Shown here: one piece after another, positions 7,115 through 12,352 of the stretch
Position numbering within the stretch: position 1 is the stretch's first letter
Layout of the letters: the number at the start of each line of letters is the position of its first letter
Origin: JBNKFQ01 sp050289385
GTDB taxonomy: Bacteria; Pseudomonadota; Gammaproteobacteria; Pseudomonadales; Porticoccaceae
Length of the DNA stretch: 15,810 bases
Direction of reading: 5' to 3'
Assembly (NCBI GenBank): GCA_050289385.1
Contig: JBNKFQ010000078.1
Span: forward strand, 1-15,810
The notes under the pieces: generated by a model
The model's input: only the letters and a program-made list of their open reading frames with translations
The model's database searches: none
What the model was told of the DNA's origin: nothing
Made by a program: the position numbers and the translations under genes

Positions 7115-7171
7115 TCTGCGTGAGAACGCAGAACCTCGAACGCGGCATTGGTATCAATGCCGCGTTTTTTT
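7106..7171 (+). ncRNA. Candidate small RNA: two hairpins ending in a strong terminator
   Basis: Seen directly: a 7-bp hairpin TCTGCGT-GAGA-ACGCAGA (7115-7132, GNRA-type tetraloop) is followed 6 bases later by a 12-bp perfect hairpin and a T run. No plus-strand gene exists upstream in the region, since motAB is transcribed the other way. A transcript therefore has to start inside 6922-7114. TATGAT (7100-7105) would start a transcript of about 60 bases near 7112, but its -35 is poor. A longer transcript that includes the hairpin at 6979-7005 is also possible. It does not match any RNA family I recognise, and the 5' end is a guess. Confidence 0.4.
7139..7171 (+). terminator. Strong rho-independent terminator
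   Basis: AACGCGGCATTG (7139-7150), loop GTAT, CAATGCCGCGTT (7155-7166) form a perfect 12-bp stem followed by an uninterrupted T run (7165-7171). It reads on the plus strand and isolates the leuS operon from anything upstream. Confidence 0.93.
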
Positions 7172-7178
7172 ATTTTGA

Positions 7179-7213
7179 GTCGGAAGTCAGAGGTCGGAAG
7201 TCGGAAGTCGGAA
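7179..7213 (+). repeat. Heptamer array GTCGGAA x5 (left arm of an inverted repeat)
   Basis: Five contiguous 7-base units: GTCGGAA, GTCAGAG, GTCGGAA, GTCGGAA, GTCGGAA. The first 28 bases (7179-7206) are exactly complementary to 7321-7348, including the variant unit GTCAGAG/CTCTGAC. The array starts 7 bases after the terminator T run. Confidence 0.95.
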
Positions 7214-7290
7214 GCTAAAGATTCGAGCAATTGCTGCGCTTGGCCTTGCAGGTAGCTACCCGGTTAACCACTTCTGACCTGTACCACGGG

Positions 7291-7322
7291 CTTTGCTTTT
7301 GCCTTTGCTTTTGCCTTTGCTT
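7291..7322 (+). repeat. 12-base tandem repeat CTTTGCTTTTGC, 2.7 copies
   Basis: Units are at 7291-7302 and 7303-7314, with a partial third copy at 7315-7322. It lies in the loop of the inverted heptamer repeat and abuts its right arm. It is a C/T-rich purine-pyrimidine-skewed tract. Confidence 0.9.
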
Positions 7323-7355
7323 CCGACTTCCGACCTCTGACTTCCGACTTTCGAC
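7321..7355 (-). repeat. Heptamer array (right arm of the inverted repeat) upstream of leuS
   Basis: Five contiguous units on the plus strand: TTCCGAC, TTCCGAC, CTCTGAC, TTCCGAC, TTTCGAC. Read on the minus strand these are GTCGAAA, GTCGGAA, GTCAGAG, GTCGGAA, GTCGGAA. The 28 bases at 7321-7348 mirror 7179-7206 exactly, separated by 114 bases, so the transcript or DNA could form a long hairpin or cruciform. It lies 88 bases before the leuS start. Confidence 0.95.
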
Positions 7356-7391
7356 TTCAAATCACACAAACTCGAACCCCGAAACTTGAGT

Positions 7392-7397
7392 TATACT
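7392..7397 (+). promoter_or_regulatory. Possible -10 element of leuS
   Basis: TATACT lies 45 bases before the leuS ATG and downstream of the inverted heptamer arrays. No good -35 is present 16-18 bases upstream, so this is a weak proposal. It is the best candidate between the terminator at 7171 and the gene. Confidence 0.3.
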
Positions 7398-7442
7398 TGC
7401 CCGTTTGGCCCCAAACCCTCAAACAACAGACGCAGAGTAGCG

Positions 7443-10037
7443 ATGCAAGAGCAATATCATCCCGAAACCGTTGAACAGGCTGCCCGGCAATACTGGGCCG
7501 ACAACCAGAGCTTTCAAGTCAGTGAAGACCCCGATCGGGAAAAGTACTACTGCCTCGCGATGCTCCCCTACCCCAGCGGCAAGCTCCACATGGGGCACGT
7601 GCGCAACTATACAATCACCGATGTTATCTCGCGCTATCAACGCATGCTGGGCAAAAATGTACTGCACCCCATGGGCTGGGATGCCTTTGGCCTGCCGGCA
7701 GAAAATGCCGCAATCCAGCACAACACGGCACCAGCAAAATGGACGTACAGCAACATTGCCTATATGAAGCAGCAGTTGAACATGCTCGGCTTTGGTTTCG
7801 ACTGGAGCCGGGAACTGGCGACATGTGACCCCGACTATTACAAATGGGAACAGTGGTTTTTTACCCGCCTCTACCAAAAGGGGCTGGTATATAAAAAGAT
7901 GTCTACCGTTAACTGGGACCCGGTGGACCAGACGGTACTCGCCAATGAACAGGTGATTGACGGCCGCGGGTGGCGCTCCGGAGCACTGGTGGAGCGCCGT
8001 GAAATTCCGCAGTGGTTCATTAAAATCACTGCCTATGCCGAGGAACTGCTGAACGATCTGGACAAGCTCGACGGCTGGCCGGAACAGGTGCGCACCATGC
8101 AGCGCAACTGGATTGGCAAAAGCCATGGCGTGGAATTGCAGTTTGGGCTGAAAGAAACGATCGCCGGTCTCGATCATTTTGACACCTATACCACTCGCCC
8201 CGATACACTGATGGGCGTTACCTGGGTCAGTATTGCGGCCGAACATCCGATCAGCCTGGCGCTGGCCAGCAACAACCCGGAACTGGCTGCATTTATTCAG
8301 GAGTGCAAAACCCAATCATTGGCCGAAGCCGATATGGCCGCCATGGAAAAGAAAGGTCTGGACCTGGGCATCAGGGCGATTCACCCTCTCACCGGCGAAG
8401 AAATACCGGTTTGGGTCGCCAACTACGTATTGATGGATTATGGCACCGGCGCGGTGATGGCAGTGCCGGGTCACGACCAGCGCGATTGGGAATTTGCCAA
8501 CAAAATGGGCTTGCCGATAAAGCAAGTGATCGCTGCCCCCGACTCCGCTGACATTGACCTGGACAAAGAGGCCTGGACCGAAAAAGGCGTACTGATAAAT
8601 TCCGGCGAGTTTGACAGTCTCGACTTCAACGCCGCCTTCGATGCTATCTCTGCCAAACTCGAAAGCCTCGGTAAAGGCCGGGTCACCACAAATTATCGGC
8701 TGCGAGACTGGGGTGTTTCCCGCCAGCGCTACTGGGGCTCGCCCATCCCCATGTTCAATTTGCCCGGCGACGGCGAAATCCCCGTGCCGCAAGACCGCTT
8801 GCCGGTTCTGCTGCCAGAGGATGTGATCATGGATGGCGTCCACTCTCCGCTCAAAACAGATCCGGAATGGCGCAAGGCAACACTGGACGGACAGGTCGTT
8901 GAGCACGAAACCGACACCTTTGACACCTTTATGGAGTCAAGCTGGTATTACGCCCGCTACACCTGTCCCAACTTTAACGAGGGCATGCTGGACAAAAAGG
9001 CAGCCGATTACTGGCTGCCGGCAGACCAGTATGTGGGCGGTATCGAGCACGCAATCCTGCATCTGCTGTACGCCCGCCTGTTTCACAAACTGATGCGAGA
9101 CGAGGGTCTGGTGTCCAGCGACGAACCCTTCACACGCCTGCTCTGCCAGGGCATGGTGCTGGCCGAATCGTTTTACCGACAACACGATGACGGCAGCCGG
9201 GACTGGGTAAACGCCGCAGACGTTACCCTGGAACGCGACGAGAAGGGCGGCATTATCCGGGCGATAGAAACCGCCAGCGGCAAGGAACTGCAGTTGGGCG
9301 GCACCATCAAAATGTCCAAATCCAAAAACAACGGTGTTGACCCGCAAACCACCGTGGATCAGTACGGTGCCGACACAGTGCGTCTGTTTACCATGTTCGC
9401 CGCACCTCCCGATCAAACCCTGGAATGGCACGAAGCGGGCGTTGAAGGCGCCAGCCGCTTTTTGCGTCGGCTCTGGAAAGCCACTCACAATCACCTCAGC
9501 AAAGGCAGTGTGGGCAAGCTCGCAGTCGAAGCGCTCAACGACGGCCAGCGGGCTCTGCGCCGCAAAACTCACGAAACCATCGCCAAAGTGAGCGACGACT
9601 ACGGTCGACGGCTGGCTTTTAATACTGCCATCGCCGCCGTGATGGAATTGATGAACGACGTCGGCAAATTCAATGACGATTCAGACCTGGGTCGCGCTGT
9701 CGTGCACGAGGCATTGCAAGCCGCGGTACTGCTGCTGGCTCCGACGACACCACACATCTGTCATGCCCTGTGGAATGAACTGGGTAATGAAGGCCCCGTA
9801 ATCGACGCCCCCTGGCCGCAGGTGGATGACGCTGCTCTGGTGCGCAACAGCATTGAAATGGTGGTGCAGGTTAACGGCAAGGTTCGCGGCAAAATCGAAA
9901 CCTCCGCCGACACCGATGACGACACAGTGATCGCTTTGGCCAAAGCCAATGACAATGTGCAAAAATTTCTGGCAGGCAAGGAAATTAAAATGTGCAAGGT
10001 TATTAAGGGTAAACTGGTGACGTTTGGGGTCAAGTGA
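7443..10037 (+). CDS. leuS: Leucyl-tRNA synthetase (LeuS)
   Basis: LeuS charges tRNA-Leu with leucine using ATP, in the cytoplasm. From ATG 7443 the product has 864 residues, close to the E. coli length of 860. It begins MQEQYHPETVEQAARQYW, a standard bacterial LeuS start. The class I signature HIGH is present as HMGH (49-52, in PSGKLHMGHVRNYT) and KMSKS is intact at 623-627 (TIKMSKSKNNGVDP). The editing domain (about 225-420) includes the TTRPDTLMGVT motif, the threonine-rich editing pocket. The C-terminus has the tRNA-binding region ending KVIKGKLVTFGVK. An upstream TTG at 7386 keeps the frame open but adds a non-conserved extension and was rejected. The stop TGA overlaps the first unit of a 12-copy heptamer array. 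lptE and holA follow in the same direction, the conserved gammaproteobacterial order. Confidence 0.98.
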   Translation: MQEQYHPETVEQAARQYWADNQSFQVSEDPDREKYYCLAMLPYPSGKLHMGHVRNYTITDVISRYQRMLGKNVLHPMGWDAFGLPAENAAIQHNTAPAKWTYSNIAYMKQQLNMLGFGFDWSRELATCDPDYYKWEQWFFTRLYQKGLVYKKMSTVNWDPVDQTVLANEQVIDGRGWRSGALVERREIPQWFIKITAYAEELLNDLDKLDGWPEQVRTMQRNWIGKSHGVELQFGLKETIAGLDHFDTYTTRPDTLMGVTWVSIAAEHPISLALASNNPELAAFIQECKTQSLAEADMAAMEKKGLDLGIRAIHPLTGEEIPVWVANYVLMDYGTGAVMAVPGHDQRDWEFANKMGLPIKQVIAAPDSADIDLDKEAWTEKGVLINSGEFDSLDFNAAFDAISAKLESLGKGRVTTNYRLRDWGVSRQRYWGSPIPMFNLPGDGEIPVPQDRLPVLLPEDVIMDGVHSPLKTDPEWRKATLDGQVVEHETDTFDTFMESSWYYARYTCPNFNEGMLDKKAADYWLPADQYVGGIEHAILHLLYARLFHKLMRDEGLVSSDEPFTRLLCQGMVLAESFYRQHDDGSRDWVNAADVTLERDEKGGIIRAIETASGKELQLGGTIKMSKSKNNGVDPQTTVDQYGADTVRLFTMFAAPPDQTLEWHEAGVEGASRFLRRLWKATHNHLSKGSVGKLAVEALNDGQRALRRKTHETIAKVSDDYGRRLAFNTAIAAVMELMNDVGKFNDDSDLGRAVVHEALQAAVLLLAPTTPHICHALWNELGNEGPVIDAPWPQVDDAALVRNSIEMVVQVNGKVRGKIETSADTDDDTVIALAKANDNVQKFLAGKEIKMCKVIKGKLVTFGVK

Positions 10038-10119
10038 CGTTGGACGTTGGACGTTGGACGTTGGACGTTGGACGTTGGACGTTGGACGTTGGACGTTGGA
10101 CGTTGGACGTTGGACGTTG
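10036..10119 (+). repeat. Perfect 12-copy heptamer array GACGTTG
   Basis: GACGTTG is repeated 12 times without a mismatch over 84 bases, followed by one G and then unique sequence. The first unit starts on the second base of the leuS stop codon. On the minus strand the unit reads CAACGTC, a rotation of GTCCAAC. Perfect identity suggests recent expansion by slippage, and copy number is likely variable between strains. Confidence 0.98.
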
Positions 10120-10130
10120 GGCAGTATGAT
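10103..10130 (+). promoter_or_regulatory. Possible promoter at the end of the heptamer array, before lptE
   Basis: TATGAT (10125-10130, five of six matches to TATAAT) lies 16 bases after a TTGGAC hexamer (10103-10108) supplied by the heptamer array. The -35 match is poor (TTG only). If real it would give lptE-holA a transcript independent of leuS. Confidence 0.25.
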
Positions 10131-10136
10131 ATTTGC

Positions 10137-10164
10137 AAACGACATGGCAGTGTCAGGTTTTTTT
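10137..10164 (+). terminator. Weak terminator/attenuator-like hairpin before lptE
   Basis: AAACGACA (10137-10144) can pair with TGTC and GTTT (10151-10160) around TGGCAG, with a 2-base AG bulge, followed by seven T (10158-10164). The stem is AT-rich and interrupted, so it may only pause transcription between leuS and lptE. Confidence 0.3.
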
Positions 10165-10165
10165 C

Positions 10166-10193
10166 GTCGAACGTCGAACATCAAACGTCGAAC
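10166..10193 (+). repeat. Short heptamer array GTCGAAC x4
   Basis: Four contiguous units: GTCGAAC, GTCGAAC, ATCAAAC, GTCGAAC. The array ends 17 bases before the lptE start. The unit is one base from GTCCAAC, the rotated complement of the 12-copy array, and is related to GTCGGAA upstream of leuS. Confidence 0.9.
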
Positions 10194-10210
10194 AAACAAG
10201 CGGAAATAAC

Positions 10211-10738
10211 ATGAAAAAAATATTGACTGGCAGTTTCGCCCTCACCGCTCTTCTGATTTTGAGCGCTTGCGGCTGGCACCTGCGTGGCGGTTTTGATGCT
10301 GGCAGTTTGAAAAATCTGCATATTGATAGCCGGGACCTGCAAAGCGGCTTTACCAAAGCCTTGAAATACAACCTCAAAAGGCAAGGCGTTACGCTTGAAG
10401 ACAACGCATCAGACGCCCAGTACAGCGTTGTCATACTTGACGAAATCAGCAATCGCCGCACCGCCAGTGTGGGAAGCAGCGCCCGCACTGCGGAATACCT
10501 GCTGATTGAAGAAGTACACTTTTTGGTGCTGGATAATAACGGACAGGTTTTATTGCCCGACACCACAATATCTGCGCAACGAGCATTTGATTTCGACGAA
10601 GAGCAAGTGGTGAGTAAAGCCAACGAGGCAGAACTGATTCGCAAGGAACTGCACCAGGACATGGTGCGACAGCTGGTGACTCGCCTGCAACATCTGCGCG
10701 CTGTCCCGGCCTCAACCCCGAGTACGACCAATCCCTGA
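10211..10738 (+). CDS. lptE: LptE, outer-membrane LPS assembly lipoprotein
   Basis: LptE plugs the LptD barrel and helps insert lipopolysaccharide into the outer leaflet. The product has 175 residues with a lipoprotein signal peptide: MKK, hydrophobic segment (4-16), then lipobox LSAC with the lipidated cysteine at 20. The mature protein starts CGWHLRGG, the strong LptE hallmark. Later, RTAEYLLIEEVHFLVLD and the TTISAQRAFDFDEEQVVSK stretch match the family, as does the helical end (LIRKELHQDMVRQLVTRLQ). The start at ATG 10211 is set by the signal peptide; an in-frame TTG at 10133 would add 26 repeat-derived residues and was rejected. holA follows 12 bases later. Its place between leuS and holA is the conserved order. 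Confidence 0.96.
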   Translation: MKKILTGSFALTALLILSACGWHLRGGFDAGSLKNLHIDSRDLQSGFTKALKYNLKRQGVTLEDNASDAQYSVVILDEISNRRTASVGSSARTAEYLLIEEVHFLVLDNNGQVLLPDTTISAQRAFDFDEEQVVSKANEAELIRKELHQDMVRQLVTRLQHLRAVPASTPSTTNP

Positions 10739-10750
10739 TGAAAGCTCTTT

Positions 10751-11803
10751 ATGAAAGTTAAAGCCGAACAACTGGGTACCCACCTCAAGGGGCAGTTGGC
10801 TCCTGTGTACCTTGTGAGCGGCGACGAACCCTTGCTGGTGCAGGAGTGTTGCGATGCCATCAGAACCGCCGCACGGGCGCAAGGATTTGGCGAACGGGAA
10901 CTGTTCCATGCCGAAAGCGGTTTCGACTGGAACCTGCTACTGACCGAGGCCAACAGTCTGTCACTGTTTGCCGAGAAAAAAATTCTCGAATTACGCATCC
11001 CGACCGGCAAACCCGGCGACAAGGGCAGCAAAGCACTGATCGAATACACCCAGGCCCCTGGCGACGATAATCTGCTACTGGTGATCACCCCCAAACTGGA
11101 TGGCAGCACGCAACGCAGCAAATGGGTCAAGGCACTCGAAAGCATTGGCGCATTTATTCAAGTGTGGCCGGTAAATTCGGGGCAATTGCCACGGTGGATC
11201 GGCCAACGCCTGCAACAAGCGGGCATCCAGGCCAGCCAACAGGCGGTTGCTGTATTGGCTGACCGGGTAGAAGGCAACCTCCTGGCCGCCGTACAGGAAA
11301 TCGAAAAGCTCAAACTGCTAGCCCCGGAAGGCGAGGTAGATGCGGCTACCATGTCTACCGTGGTAGCCGACAGTGCGCGTTACAATGTTTTTAACCTGGT
11401 GGATAAAATTCTTGCTGGCGATGCCCAAAGCGCGGCCCGAACCCTGCGTGGCTTGCGTGAAGAAGGTACCGAACCACCTGTAGTACTATGGGCATTGACG
11501 CGAGAAATTCGTATTCTGGTCAAGGCCAACGACGCCCACTTGTCCGGCCAGCGCCTCGAAAGCGCGCTGAAAAGCGCCGGTGTATGGGACACGCGCCAGC
11601 CGCTGTACAAACAGGCACTCAGGCGTTTAAAACCCGCCCAGCTTAAAGCCATGTTGCGACTGGCGCGCAATACGGATCAGGCCGTTAAAGGTCTAAGTCG
11701 TGACGACCCCTGGCAAAATCTCACCGAACTGACACTCAACCTTTCGGGTTCGCCCGCTCTGAGTGGTAAAACCATCAAGCTTTCCGTAACTCCAGCGCCC
11801 TGA
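10751..11803 (+). CDS. holA: DNA polymerase III delta subunit (HolA)
   Basis: HolA is the wrench of the clamp loader: it opens the beta sliding clamp so that it can be loaded on primed DNA. The product has 350 residues (E. coli 343). It starts MKVKAEQLGTHLKGQLAPVY followed by LVSGDEPLLVQE, the usual start of the N-terminal ATPase-like domain (about 1-140), then a middle domain (ADRVEGNLLAAVQEIEKL, about 175-195) and the C-terminal helical collar (VVLWALTREIRIL and beyond). Classical delta lacks a working P-loop, and none is seen here. The ATG is 12 bases after the lptE stop, so the two genes are translated from the same transcript. No downstream gene continues the operon on this strand. Confidence 0.97.
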   Translation: MKVKAEQLGTHLKGQLAPVYLVSGDEPLLVQECCDAIRTAARAQGFGERELFHAESGFDWNLLLTEANSLSLFAEKKILELRIPTGKPGDKGSKALIEYTQAPGDDNLLLVITPKLDGSTQRSKWVKALESIGAFIQVWPVNSGQLPRWIGQRLQQAGIQASQQAVAVLADRVEGNLLAAVQEIEKLKLLAPEGEVDAATMSTVVADSARYNVFNLVDKILAGDAQSAARTLRGLREEGTEPPVVLWALTREIRILVKANDAHLSGQRLESALKSAGVWDTRQPLYKQALRRLKPAQLKAMLRLARNTDQAVKGLSRDDPWQNLTELTLNLSGSPALSGKTIKLSVTPAP

Positions 11804-11858
11804 CCCGAGCCTTCCTGGCCCCTGCTTTCGCTGCTAACACGGCGCAATGAGGATAACA

Positions 11859-12217
11859 ATGCGACGGGTCGAAGTACTGGTTGCCTCCCTGTTGTGGAGC
11901 ACGCTTTCCGCCGCCAGCGACATCCGGGACAGCAATGTTCGCGCCTTGCTGCCGAACACCTCGGGATCGCTGAACCCGTCATTATCACCTTGAAGGAGTA
12001 CTAGTTGAGCTGGCTCAGTGCTGGTTATGGACGGAATATCGCCGTTCGCCAGGGATGAAATGGTGAACTGAACAATGAAGATGCGTTGTTCAAAGTGCGA
12101 TTGGATATCCCCGGCAACGCTCAACCAGCACAGCAAATTATTCGCGGTCGCGTCATGATTGACGCACCACCACACTGTATAATTGTATCGTTGTGGAATA
12201 AAATTGTTCAGGTTTGA
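11859..12217 (+). pseudogene. Probable decayed coding remnant downstream of holA (possible HlyD-like tail)
   Basis: A short frame from ATG 11859 to TGA 11991 has an excellent GAGG Shine-Dalgarno 6 bases upstream and encodes 44 residues with a signal-peptide-like start (VEVLVASLLWSTLSAASD). A different frame then reads from 12005 to the stop at 12215, broken by TGA at 12056. Its last 53 codons encode NEDALFKVRLDIPGN and IIRGRVMIDAPP, then a short hydrophobic end. That pattern resembles the C-terminal end of HlyD-type adaptor proteins, where a VxLxL strand is followed by LRGxVxI. A frameshift plus in-frame stops would explain the layout. Family assignment is from memory and weak; the stretch might also be noncoding. 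Confidence 0.35.
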
Positions 12218-12297
12218 TTCGGAAGAACGGGTTTTGAATTTTAGAAAGCCGGAAATAAAATACTGGCAGCGGTTTCCGGCATAATTTTCGGAAAAGC

Positions 12298-12319
12298 GGT
12301 CAACTCTGTTGAGATGACC
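12298..12319 (-). terminator. feoB terminator hairpin
   Basis: GGTCA/TGACC and CTC/GAG pair around a 4-base loop with one A-A mismatch on the plus strand (T-T on the minus strand). On the minus strand it is followed by GCTTTTCC. It lies 33 bases after the feoB stop. On the plus strand a run of seven A follows, so it is best read as the feoB terminator. A further stem, CCGGAAA/TTTCCGG (about 12249-12279), lies beyond it. Confidence 0.6.
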
Positions 12320-12352
12320 ACTCTAAAAAAACCTTTTACAAGCCACTTTCAA

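Noticed and set aside
7386..7442. TTG-initiated N-terminal extension of leuS
   Set aside because: It is not conserved in LeuS; the standard start is MQEQYHPE at 7443.
7419..8315. Long open frame on the minus strand inside leuS (298 codons)
   Set aside because: It is antisense to conserved LeuS sequence including HMGH, has no family features and is a codon-bias shadow.
10036..10193. CRISPR-like array
   Set aside because: Units are 7 bases and contiguous with no spacers; it is a microsatellite-type repeat.
10133..10210. TTG-initiated extension of lptE
   Set aside because: It runs through the heptamer array and would bury the lipoprotein signal peptide that starts at 10211.
11834..12175. 113-codon open frame on the minus strand downstream of holA
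   Set aside because: It has no recognisable motif and no good ribosome site; the plus strand gives a more protein-like reading, though broken.
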